22,692 bases of DNA, taken from positions 1-22,692 of the forward strand of contig SDZP01000014.1 in NCBI GenBank assembly GCA_004144935.1. Direction: 5' to 3'. The notes under the pieces were generated by a model, which was not told the origin of the DNA, did no database searches, and saw only the letters and a list, made by a program, of their open reading frames with translations. The translations under genes were made by a program, and so were the position numbers. Positions 1 through 6,582 of this stretch are shown here, piece by piece (the stretch's first letter is position 1; every line of letters begins with the position of its first letter). Source of the stretch: Caulobacteraceae bacterium. Its GTDB lineage: Bacteria > Pseudomonadota > Alphaproteobacteria > Caulobacterales > Caulobacteraceae.

Positions 1-92
1 TTGTCCTGATGGTCGCGCCGTTCGCCATCGGCGTGGTCTGGTCCCTGATGCGCATGCGCACCGCGCCCGCCGCCGCTGTGAACCGCAGTTGA
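1..92 (+). CDS. C-terminal fragment of a membrane protein, tail-to-tail twin of the next gene
   Basis: The reading frame is open from the window edge to a TGA at 90-92 and gives 29 residues, about one transmembrane helix followed by a short basic tail. The peptide from VLMVAPF to RTAPAA is identical to the C-terminus of the convergent gene at 96-638. The DNA is identical too, over 75 bp. The last residues differ: this copy ends AAAVNRS and the other ends AAVTQ. It is therefore a second copy of the same 3' end, cut by the window edge. It could be a true inverted duplicate gene or a fold-back assembly error. The function is unknown. Confidence 0.5.
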   Translation, partial: VLMVAPFAIGVVWSLMRMRTAPAAAVNRS

Positions 93-181
93 GCGCTATT
101 GCGTGACGGCGGCGGGCGCGGTGCGCATGCGCATCAGGGACCAGACCACGCCGATGGCGAACGGCGCGACCATCAGGACAA
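1..181. repeat. Perfect inverted repeat, 75-bp arms with 31-bp spacer
   Basis: Positions 1-75 are the exact reverse complement of 107-181, with a 31-base spacer at 76-106. The match runs to the first base of the window, so the left arm may be longer than can be seen. The arms are coding sequence of two convergent genes. The spacer holds both stop codons (TGA 90-92 on plus, TAG at 98-96 on minus). Confidence 0.9.
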
Positions 182-638
182 ACAGCAGGGCCGCCGAGGT
201 CATGCCGGACAGGGTGGCGTACTCGCCAAGCTGCAGCGACATGTACTTGCCCTTGAGGGTGTCCTGCAGCCAGGGCCAGCCCAGGATGACCAGGAAGAAG
301 GTGCTGGTGACCGCCGTCAGCAGGGTGGCCTCGCGCGAGCCTCGCAGGGCGCTGAAGGCCCCGACCAGGGCGGTGATGAAGACGGCGGCGGCCATGGCCG
401 AGACGGTCAGGCCCCGGTCCCCCTGCAGCAGTCCAAAGCCGTAGCCGACGTAGGTGGGATCGACGGCGCTGCGGAGCGGGGCGGCGCTGTTGAGGCCGGC
501 GGCGAACAGATGGGCGAAGCCGACGACGGCGCCGATGAACCCTGTGCGGCCGCGCACCAGCGCGATCAGCCAGGCGAGCAACATCACGCCCGAAACCCCG
601 CCGGCGACATAGAGCCAGTTGACCTGACTGAAATCCAT
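96..638 (-). CDS. Small polytopic membrane protein, unknown function
   Basis: This is a 180-residue hydrophobic protein with about five predicted membrane segments (near residues 8-28, 33-52, 80-98, 105-126 and 148-170) joined by short loops. I do not recognise the family. The start was placed at the ATG at 638 (MDFSQVNW) because an AGGGGAAG ribosome site lies just upstream. A longer in-frame ORF to 674 has no such support. The 3' end lies within the perfect palindrome and is duplicated in inverted orientation at 1-92. The divergent gene at 715 leaves about 76 bp for both promoters. Confidence 0.7.
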   Translation of the reverse strand: MDFSQVNWLYVAGGVSGVMLLAWLIALVRGRTGFIGAVVGFAHLFAAGLNSAAPLRSAVDPTYVGYGFGLLQGDRGLTVSAMAAAVFITALVGAFSALRGSREATLLTAVTSTFFLVILGWPWLQDTLKGKYMSLQLGEYATLSGMTSAALLFVLMVAPFAIGVVWSLMRMRTAPAAVTQ

Positions 639-714
639 GGTCTTCCCCTGTATCCTCGGCGAAGGTGCGGCCAAGCCGGCGACCGGCCAAGTTAATTCGC
701 GCTCAGGTGGGTTT

Positions 715-1098
715 ATGGCGAAGTTTCAGATCAATACGGTTGAAGAGTACTTCGCCCTGGTGCCGGCGAGACAGCGGGAAATCCTCGAGACCGTGCGCGC
801 GGCCATTTGGGAGGCGCTGCCAGAGGCCGAGGAGGTCATCTCCTATGATATCCCGACCTTCAAGATCGGCGGGCGGGCGGTGATCTATTACGCCGGCTGG
901 AAGCGGCACTTCTCGATCTATCCGGTGGGCGACGCGGTGAAGAAGACCCTGGCGGCGGAGCTGGCGGGGCTGGAGATCAGCAAGGGGACGATCAAGTTCC
1001 CGCTCGACGAGCCTGTGCCGGTCGCGCTGATCGGGCGGATCGCCAGGCTGCGGGCGGCGGAAGAGGCGGCCTACAAGCCGAAGAAGAAGCGGCCGTAG
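715..1098 (+). CDS. DUF1801 (YdhG-like) family protein
   Basis: This is a 127-residue cytosolic protein. It matches the DUF1801 / YdhG-YjdI-like fold by its layout: an N-terminal helical EEYFALVPARQREILETVR segment, then a SYDIPTFKIGG strand region, then YYAGWKRHFSIYP, then a SKGTIKFPLDEPVP segment and a basic C-terminal tail. The family is small, iron-chaperone-like in some annotations, and poorly understood biochemically. The start at 715 follows an AGGTGGG ribosome site 4-5 bases upstream. The gene is divergent from the membrane protein at 638 and convergent with purQ. Confidence 0.8.
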   Translation: MAKFQINTVEEYFALVPARQREILETVRAAIWEALPEAEEVISYDIPTFKIGGRAVIYYAGWKRHFSIYPVGDAVKKTLAAELAGLEISKGTIKFPLDEPVPVALIGRIARLRAAEEAAYKPKKKRP

Positions 1099-1198
1099 GG
1101 CAGGTGAGCTTCCAGTCTCGCGCCTTGCCTGCCGAGCCCGGGTGTCGGACTCTCAGCGACTTGTCGGGGGGCGCCGACGGCCACCTCATCCACCGATC

Positions 1199-1317
1199 AT
1201 GCTCGCGAAGGCGGGCATCCACGCGCCGTTGGCCACATCCGAGGCGGGCGGGGTCAGATCAACCCGGAGGGATCAGTGACGCCGCGCCGACGTATGGATG
1301 CCCGCCTTCGCGAGCAT
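1199..1317. repeat. Intergenic inverted repeat with 23-bp arms
   Basis: Positions 1199-1221 are the exact reverse complement of 1295-1317, with a 73-base loop. Each arm also contains a mini-hairpin (CGC-GAAG-GCG). GANTC sites lie outside both arms, GACTC at 1148-1152 and GAGTC at 1333-1337. It sits between convergent genes (DUF1801 ending at 1098, purQ ending at 1357), so it could act as a bidirectional terminator. Dispersed GC-rich intergenic palindromes associated with CcrM sites are known in Caulobacter. The rest of 1099-1356 shows no gene. Confidence 0.75.
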
Positions 1318-1356
1318 CATCGGGGTGCGGGTGAGTCCGCGCCCGTCGCGTCGGGC

Positions 1357-2019
1357 TCAGGCGCTGGCCAGCGCGCTCTGGAACAGCAGCGCCCCGTCGG
1401 CCGAGCCCAGTTCGGCCTCGAAGGCGCGGTCGGGGTGCGGCATCAGGCCGATGACGTTGCCGGCCGGGTTGACGATGCCGGCGATGGCCCGGGCCGAGCC
1501 GTTGGGATTGTCCTTGTAGCGGAAGACCACCTGGCCCTCGCCCTCCAGCCGGTCGAGGGTGGCCTCGTCGGCGAAGTAGTTGCCCTCGCCGTTGCCGACC
1601 GTCATCACCGCCTCGCGGCGGCCCTGGTAGGCGGCGGTAAAGCGGGTCTGGCCGTTGACGATGTCGAGGCTCACCGTCTTGCAGACGTATTTCAGACCCG
1701 CGTTGCGCAGCAGGGCGCCGGGCAGCAGGCCGGCCTCGCACAACACCTGGAAGCCGTTGCAGATGCCGACGGTGGCGACGCCGCGTTCCACGGCCGCCTT
1801 CACCTCGGTCATGATCGGCGACAGCGCGGCCATGGCCCCGCAGCGCAGGTAGTCGCCGTAGGAGAAGCCGCCCGGCAGGACGATCAGGTCGACGCCCGCG
1901 GGCAGGGCGGTGTCGCCGTGCCAGACCATGTCGACGGACGCGCCGGTCGAGCGTTCGATGGCGACCTTGCAGTCCCGGTCGCAGTTGGAGCCCGGGAAGA
2001 CGATGACGGCGGCTTTCAT
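1357..2019 (-). CDS. purQ: Phosphoribosylformylglycinamidine synthase, glutaminase subunit PurQ
   Basis: PurQ hydrolyses glutamine and passes ammonia to PurL, which converts FGAR to FGAM in de novo purine synthesis. The 220-residue length is normal for the small PurQ. Motifs seen are the FPGSNCDRD start, LPGGFSYGDYLR (48-59), the nucleophile Cys87 in VGICNGFQ, and the triad His195 in GLMPHPDR. Position 197 is Asp where many PurQ proteins carry Glu. The ATG at 2019 overlaps the purS stop by four bases (ATGA), which indicates translational coupling. The ORF extends upstream only as a shadow of purS. It is the last gene of purC-purS-purQ; purL is not in the window. Confidence 0.96.
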   Translation of the reverse strand: MKAAVIVFPGSNCDRDCKVAIERSTGASVDMVWHGDTALPAGVDLIVLPGGFSYGDYLRCGAMAALSPIMTEVKAAVERGVATVGICNGFQVLCEAGLLPGALLRNAGLKYVCKTVSLDIVNGQTRFTAAYQGRREAVMTVGNGEGNYFADEATLDRLEGEGQVVFRYKDNPNGSARAIAGIVNPAGNVIGLMPHPDRAFEAELGSADGALLFQSALASA

Positions 2020-2252
2020 GCCACCTCGACGCGGTAGCTTTCGATCACCGTGTTGGCCAGCAGCTTGTCGCACATGGCCTTGACCGCAGCTTCGGCCGCG
2101 GCCTTGTCGCCGCCGACCTCGAACTCCAGAACCCGGCCGACGCGGACGCCGGACACATCGGGCCATCCCAGCCCGTGGAGTGCGTTCTCGATCGCCTTGC
2201 CCTGCACGTCGAGGACGCCGGGCTTGAGGAAAACGTGGACGGTGGCCTTCAC
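2016..2252 (-). CDS. purS: Phosphoribosylformylglycinamidine synthase subunit PurS
   Basis: PurS is the small dimeric bridging subunit of the PurL-PurQ-PurS complex (FGAM synthase). The product has 78 residues, the usual length. It shows the family signature: KATVHVFLKPGVLDVQGKAI at the N-terminus, then GVRVGRVLEFEV, then the C-terminal CDKLLANTVIESYRVEV. The start is GTG at 2252-2250, sharing one base with the purC stop (TAGTG). This is the only sensible start, and it implies that ribosomes finishing purC reinitiate here. Its own stop overlaps the purQ start. Confidence 0.95.
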   Translation of the reverse strand: MKATVHVFLKPGVLDVQGKAIENALHGLGWPDVSGVRVGRVLEFEVGGDKAAAEAAVKAMCDKLLANTVIESYRVEVA

Positions 2253-3010
2253 TAGTGCAGTCCCCCCTGGATGACGGTCGGCATGTCTTTCATGATCCCC
2301 AGGCGGCGGGCCACCTCGGCGTAGCTCTCGATGACGTTGCCCATGTCGCGGCGGAAGCGGTCCTTGTCGAGCTTCTCGTTGGTCGTCGAATCCCACAGCC
2401 GGCAGCTGTCGGGGCTGATCTCGTCGGCCAGGATGATGCGCGAGAAGTCGCCCTCCCACATGCGGCCGAACTCGATCTTGAAGTCGACCAGGGTGATGCC
2501 GACGGCGCCGAACATCCCGGTCAGGAAGTCGTTGATGCGCAGGGTCGAGGCCATGATGTCGTCGATGTCCTGGGTGGTGGCCCAGTTGAACGCGGTGATG
2601 TGCTCCTCGGCGACCAGCGGATCGCCCAGCTCGTCGTTCTTGTAGCAGAACTCGATGATCGAGCGGGGCAGGGGTGTGCCCTCTTCGAGGCCGAGGCGCT
2701 TGGACAGGCTGCCGGCGGCGATGTTGCGGCAGATCACCTCCAGCGGGATGATCTCGACTTCCTTGATCAGCTGCTCGCGGTGGTTCAGACGGCGGATGAA
2801 GTGGTTGTGCACGCCGATAGCGTTCAGCTTGGTCATCACGAACTCGCTGATGCGGTTGTTGATGACCCCCTTGCCCTCCAGCACGGCCTTCTTCTGGGCG
2901 TTGAAGGCGGTGGCGTCGTCCTTGAAGTACTGGATCAGGGTGCCGGGCTCCGGGCCCTCGTACAGGATCTTGGCCTTGCCTTCGTAGATCTTCTTGCGGC
3001 GGGTGGTCAT
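2252..3010 (-). CDS. purC: SAICAR synthetase PurC
   Basis: PurC ligates aspartate to CAIR with ATP, giving SAICAR in purine biosynthesis. The 252-residue protein has the classic N-terminal KIYEGKAKILYE motif (7-18), FKDDATAFN (29-37), and NRISEF. It also has the central PLEVICRNIAAGSLSKR segment and the late LVDFKIEFGR and ILADEISPDSCRLWD motifs that bind Mg/ATP and substrate. The ATG at 3010 follows a GGGGGGAGACCC ribosome site. It begins the overlapping purC-purS-purQ unit. The 131 bp upstream (3011-3141) carries a GANTC site at 3100-3104 but no promoter I can define. Confidence 0.96.
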   Translation of the reverse strand: MTTRRKKIYEGKAKILYEGPEPGTLIQYFKDDATAFNAQKKAVLEGKGVINNRISEFVMTKLNAIGVHNHFIRRLNHREQLIKEVEIIPLEVICRNIAAGSLSKRLGLEEGTPLPRSIIEFCYKNDELGDPLVAEEHITAFNWATTQDIDDIMASTLRINDFLTGMFGAVGITLVDFKIEFGRMWEGDFSRIILADEISPDSCRLWDSTTNEKLDKDRFRRDMGNVIESYAEVARRLGIMKDMPTVIQGGLH

Positions 3011-3141
3011 GGGTCTCCCCCCAGTGGGGTGTGTCTTGCTGGGGCGGGGCGGCGGAACGAAAAATCGCGCGCGGGCGGAGGGCCAGCGCGCGAGGTCCCG
3101 ACTCGCATCGCGAGGATGGGTGGTCGTGGGCGTGAATACTC

Positions 3142-3579
3142 TCAAAGCGTCGGCAATGAAAGGCCGGGGCGTTCGTTGTCCCAGATCATCGAGATGATCT
3201 TCCAGGCCCCGGATTCGTCCTTGAACAGCTGGATCGAATTGATCCCCCGGCGCTCGGGCACCAGGTCGCTGGGATCGCGCCTTGCCTCGTACTGGCTCCA
3301 GGCGTGGGCCATGTTGCCAAATACCTCGAGGCGGCGGCCGAGCTCCACCTCATAGAAGGGGCCGGTGTCGAAGAAGGGCTGGGTGTCGGCGCGATACTGT
3401 TCCAGGCCCATGATCATGATCCAGGGCTGGCCGTCGTCGCCGACGCCCGTGCGCATCTGGCGCGCGTCCGGATGGAAGTAATCGGCCTGCCTGGCCCAGT
3501 CGCGCGGGCCGGCCGGGCCGGAGATCATCGCATACATGCCGTCGATCACGTCTCCGATAGCGATATCGTCGTTGACCAT
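3142..3579 (-). CDS. SnoaL/NTF2-like domain protein
   Basis: This 145-residue cytosolic protein has features of the NTF2-like / SnoaL cone fold (DUF4440-like). It begins with a helical region (VIDGMYAMISGPAGPRDWARQADYF, about 10-35). The middle strands are RRLEVFGNMAHAWSQYEAR, and the C-terminus is the typical GINSIQLFKDESGAWKIISMIWDNE. Proteins of this fold include small-molecule isomerases, hydratases and non-enzymatic binders, so no substrate can be named. The ATG at 3579 is preceded by GGAG. It lies upstream of purC on the same strand and divergent from the zeta-subunit gene. Confidence 0.75.
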   Translation of the reverse strand: MVNDDIAIGDVIDGMYAMISGPAGPRDWARQADYFHPDARQMRTGVGDDGQPWIMIMGLEQYRADTQPFFDTGPFYEVELGRRLEVFGNMAHAWSQYEARRDPSDLVPERRGINSIQLFKDESGAWKIISMIWDNERPGLSLPTL

Positions 3580-3656
3580 GGTGGCTCCGGTTGTGATTGC
3601 GGGCGGGCCCGGCGCGCGCTATGGACCGCGCCGCACAAGAGGTTTTCAGGATTTCT

Positions 3657-3971
3657 ATGACCACCTTCGATGACCGCGAAAAGGGCTTCGAGCGCAAGTT
3701 CGCCCTGGACGCCGAACAGGAATTCAAGGCCACCGCCCGGCGCAACCGGATGCTTGGCGAATGGGCTGCCGGGCTGATGGGCCTGGAGGCCGCCGAAGAG
3801 TACGTGCGCGCCGTGGTCAAGTCCGACTTCGAGATGCCGGGCGACGAGGACGTGCTGCGCAAGGTGTGGGGCGACCTGAAGGGGTCGGGCCTCGAAACCA
3901 CCGAGGGCGAAGTCCGCATGAAGATGGACGAGCTGCTGGCCCAGGCCCGCGAGCAGATCAAGAACACTTAA
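3657..3971 (+). CDS. DUF1476 protein, F1-ATPase inhibitory zeta subunit
   Basis: This 104-residue protein closely follows the alphaproteobacterial zeta subunit first described in Paracoccus denitrificans. That protein inserts its N-terminus into F1-ATPase and blocks ATP hydrolysis. The signature MTTFDDREKGFERKFALD is at residues 1-18 (the inhibitory segment). It is followed by the helical core ATARRNRMLGEWAAGLMG and the C-terminal MKMDELLAQAREQIK. The start was set at 3657 because the conserved N-terminus begins there and an AGGATTTCT ribosome site precedes it; the ORF is open further upstream without homology. Its TAA shares bases with the stop of the convergent glycosylase gene. Confidence 0.9.
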   Translation: MTTFDDREKGFERKFALDAEQEFKATARRNRMLGEWAAGLMGLEAAEEYVRAVVKSDFEMPGDEDVLRKVWGDLKGSGLETTEGEVRMKMDELLAQAREQIKNT

Positions 3972-4480
3972 GGCCGGTCGACGACCAGCCCCAGCGGCCG
4001 CCTGAGCTCAGCCCAGGCGGCCGCTTTGCGTTCGAAGGCCAGGGTGTAGGCCGGGCTTGAGGAGGGCAGGGTGATTCGCGCCACGTCAGGCGCGACTCCG
4101 GCCAGCACCTTCCTGCCCAGTGTCGCGGCCTTGCCGCCATTGAAGGCGACCGCGCGCAGGGCGGGCAGGCGGGCGATCAGGCCGGCAAGGTCGTTCGGCG
4201 ATTCGTCGCGGATGGCGCCGTCGAGGCTGCCCGGCCGCTCCGCCTCGGCGATGACGTCCCACAGGGCGATGCCCGCGGCCTTCAGCGCTTCAAGCCGGTC
4301 CTCGTACGCAAAGGACTGCAAATCCCTGCACCCCACGCTTTCCAGCAGCCGCCAGAAGGCGTTGCGCGGATTGCCGTAGTAACGGGAGGCGGCGAGGGAC
4401 ATCTCACCGGGCAGGCTACCGAGGATCAGCAGGCGCGCGTCGGGCCGCCAGACCGGCGGCAGGCCCGCCTTCCGGCTCAG
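3968..4480 (-). CDS. DNA-deoxyinosine (hypoxanthine) glycosylase, UDG superfamily, probable CTG start
   Basis: The protein resembles family 6 UDG-fold enzymes, which excise hypoxanthine (deaminated adenine) from DNA. From a CTG at 4480 it has 170 residues. Motif 1 is LILGSLPG (18-25), then YYGNPRNAFWRLL with the candidate catalytic Asn40, a GIALWDVI strand, and motif 2 LPSSSPAY (138-145). The first ATG (4402) would remove motif 1, and no ATG, GTG or TTG exists in frame upstream. The CTG overlaps the TGA of the oxygenase gene (CTGA), with GGAG seven bases upstream. That makes CTG initiation the best reading. Alternatives are a truncated inactive protein or a sequence error. It probably shares a transcript with purB. 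Confidence 0.75.
   Translation of the reverse strand: MSRKAGLPPVWRPDARLLILGSLPGEMSLAASRYYGNPRNAFWRLLESVGCRDLQSFAYEDRLEALKAAGIALWDVIAEAERPGSLDGAIRDESPNDLAGLIARLPALRAVAFNGGKAATLGRKVLAGVAPDVARITLPSSSPAYTLAFERKAAAWAELRRPLGLVVDRP
3993..4025. terminator. Hairpin inside the glycosylase 3' end, candidate terminator of the zeta gene
   Basis: Perfect 12-bp arms (AGCGGCCGCCTG at 3993-4004, CAGGCGGCCGCT at 4014-4025) flank a 9-base loop. It starts 22 bases after the zeta-subunit stop and is followed on plus by TTT only. It lies within the coding sequence of the convergent gene. Confidence 0.4.
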
Positions 4481-5223
4481 CGCGGGGCTCCGGCGACCGG
4501 GTCGTCGCGCAGCCAGCCGACCACCTGTAGCCGCTTGCCGGCGGCGTAGGGGGCGACGGGGGCCACAGAGTGCCAGCGCGGCACCTTGAACAGGGTCAGG
4601 ACGTTGAAGCCCGGCGCCAGGCCGCGGACGATGTCGCCGGCGGCGTCGTGGAACAGCAGCTGGCCGCCCCAGTCCGGCCGCCAGCGGCGGGTGAAGCCGA
4701 GCGTGTAGGCGACGCGGCGCTCGTCGGTGGGACCGGTGTCGTCGTGCAGGCTGAGGAAGTCGCCGGGCCGATAGTAGCTGGCCTGGGCGTCGACCTTGGT
4801 GATGCCGGCGGCCCCGGAGACGGCCGAGCCGAAGGCGAGGAATTCCGGACCGTTGAGGAACTCGGTCAGCTGGTGCAGCGGATGGCCGGGATCGCGGCCG
4901 GCCAGGTATGCGGCGATCATCGGATAGCAGAGGTAGACGAAAGCGAAGCCCTCGCCGGCCCGGCGTGCGGCGCCCTGGATCTTCCCGGCGATGGCCTCGC
5001 GGCTCATGGCCGCCAGCTGGCCCTGCGTGAAGACCTCCTCGCGGCCGGCCGGGGTGGAGACGGCGAGATCCCAGGGCGTCGAGCGCTCGAGGATCTGGGC
5101 CAGGCCCTCGATCACGTCCGATTCGAAGACGTTCGCGATCTGCACATGGCCGTCGCGGTCATAGGCTTCGCGAAAGGCCGCGGGATCGAGCGCCGGATTG
5201 AGCCTGAGCACCAAGCCGGACAT
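4477..5223 (-). CDS. 2-oxoglutarate/Fe(II)-dependent oxygenase, prolyl-hydroxylase-like
   Basis: This 248-residue protein carries the 2OG-Fe(II) oxygenase facial triad. The HxD motif is SLHDDTG with His160 and Asp162. The distal His218 lies in PRWHSV, and Arg231 (KRLQVVGW) is positioned to bind 2-oxoglutarate. The double-stranded beta-helix core covers about 145-240 (YYRPGDFLSLH, YTLGFTRRW, GGQLLFHD, NVLTLFKVPRWHSV). The N-terminal 100 residues are helical. The layout resembles the Tpa1/prolyl 4-hydroxylase-like group (2OG-FeII_Oxy_4). The substrate is unknown. It starts five bases after the purB stop, and its own stop overlaps the glycosylase start. Confidence 0.85.
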   Translation of the reverse strand: MSGLVLRLNPALDPAAFREAYDRDGHVQIANVFESDVIEGLAQILERSTPWDLAVSTPAGREEVFTQGQLAAMSREAIAGKIQGAARRAGEGFAFVYLCYPMIAAYLAGRDPGHPLHQLTEFLNGPEFLAFGSAVSGAAGITKVDAQASYYRPGDFLSLHDDTGPTDERRVAYTLGFTRRWRPDWGGQLLFHDAAGDIVRGLAPGFNVLTLFKVPRWHSVAPVAPYAAGKRLQVVGWLRDDPVAGAPR

Positions 5224-5228
5224 CGCCG

Positions 5229-6536
5229 TCAGTCGGCCCCGAACACGCGGGCGAAGATCGTGTCGACGTGCTTGAAGTGGTAGCCGTTGTCGAACAGCGC
5301 CTCGAGCTCGGCGTCCGACATGTTGGCCGAGACGAAGGGGTCGGCCTTCAGGAAGTCGATGAACTTCCCCTCGCCGCGCCAGACCTTCATGGCGTTCGAC
5401 TGCACCGCCGCATAGGCCTCCTCGCGGGAGACGTCCTTCTGGGTCAGGGCCAGCATGACCCGCTGGCTGTGGACCAGGCCGCCGAGGCGGTCGAGGTTGG
5501 CCAGCATGTTCTCCGGATAGATCACCAGCCGCTCGACGACACTGGCCAGGCGGCGCAGGGCGAAGTCGAGGTGGATGGAGGCGTCCGGGGCGATGCCCCG
5601 CTCGACCGAGGAATGGCTGATGTCACGCTCATGCCAGAGGGCGACGTTCTCCAGCGCCGGCACCACGGCCGAGCGGACCAGGCGGGCCAAGCCCGTCAGG
5701 TTCTCGGTCAGGATGGGGTTGCGCTTGTGAGGCATGGCCGAGCTGCCCTTCTGGCCGGGATCGAAGGGCTCTTCGGCCTCCAGCACCTCGGTGCGCTGCA
5801 GGTGGCGGATCTCGACGGCCAGGCGCTCGATGCTGCTGGCGACGACGGCCAGGGCCGCGAACCAGGCGGCGTGGCGGTCGCGGGGAATGACCTGGGTCGA
5901 GACCGGTTCGACCACCAGGCCAAGCTTTTCGGCGACGTGCTCTTCGACGCGCGGATCGACGTTGGCGAAGGTGCCGACGGCGCCGCTGATGGCGCAGGTG
6001 GCGATCTCGAAGCGGGCCATGGCCAGCCGTTCCTTCGCCCGCACGAACTCGGCGTAGTGGCCGGCCAGCTTGAGGCCGAAGGTGGTCGGCTCGGCATGGA
6101 TGCCGTGGCTGCGGCCGGTGCAGGGGGTGAGCTTGTGCTCCAGCGCCCGGCGCTTGAGGGCGGCCAGCACCAGGTCGACGTCTTCCATCAGCAGGTCGGT
6201 GGCCTGCACCATCTGTACCGACAGGCAGGTGTCGAGCACGTCGCTGCTGGTCATGCCCTGGTGCAGGAAGCGGGCCTCGGGCCCCACCACCTCGGCCACA
6301 TGGGTCAGGAAGGCGATGACGTCGTGCTTGGTGGTGCGCTCGATCTCGTCGATGCGGTCGGCGTCCCAGACCTTGTCCTTGCCGCCGGCCCAGATGGCCT
6401 TGGCCGCCTCCTTGGGGATGACCCCGAGTTCAGCCATCGCGTCGGCGGCGTGCGCCTCGATCTCGAACCAGATGCGGTAGCGGGTCTGCGGCGACCAGAT
6501 GGCCGCCGCCTCGGGGCGTGAATAGCGAGGGATCAT
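5229..6536 (-). CDS. purB: Adenylosuccinate lyase PurB
   Basis: PurB cleaves fumarate from SAICAR (giving AICAR) and from adenylosuccinate (giving AMP), two steps of purine synthesis. The 435-residue length is typical of the bacterial short form. Visible motifs are RYSRPEAAAIWSP at the start, TKHDVIAF with His71, TSSDVLDT (96-103), GRSHGIHAEPTTFG with the catalytic His144, and the fumarase/lyase signature SSAMPHKRNP (265-274) holding the catalytic serine loop. The ATG at 6536 has only a weak ribosome site. It follows the MFS genes by 46 bp and leads directly into the oxygenase and glycosylase genes, so a purB-oxygenase-glycosylase transcript is likely. Confidence 0.97.
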   Translation of the reverse strand: MIPRYSRPEAAAIWSPQTRYRIWFEIEAHAADAMAELGVIPKEAAKAIWAGGKDKVWDADRIDEIERTTKHDVIAFLTHVAEVVGPEARFLHQGMTSSDVLDTCLSVQMVQATDLLMEDVDLVLAALKRRALEHKLTPCTGRSHGIHAEPTTFGLKLAGHYAEFVRAKERLAMARFEIATCAISGAVGTFANVDPRVEEHVAEKLGLVVEPVSTQVIPRDRHAAWFAALAVVASSIERLAVEIRHLQRTEVLEAEEPFDPGQKGSSAMPHKRNPILTENLTGLARLVRSAVVPALENVALWHERDISHSSVERGIAPDASIHLDFALRRLASVVERLVIYPENMLANLDRLGGLVHSQRVMLALTQKDVSREEAYAAVQSNAMKVWRGEGKFIDFLKADPFVSANMSDAELEALFDNGYHFKHVDTIFARVFGAD

Positions 6537-6582
6537 GAGCGGGCCGTGTCGCCCCGCTCATGCCCCGAGTCAAGTCGCCGCT

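Noticed and set aside
1199..1317. Possible CRISPR or IS terminal repeats
   Set aside because: Only two inverted arms with no spacer series, and no transposase between them.
1104..1334. 76-codon ORF between the DUF1801 gene and purQ
   Set aside because: It consists of the intergenic inverted repeat, has Arg/Ser-rich random composition and no ribosome site.
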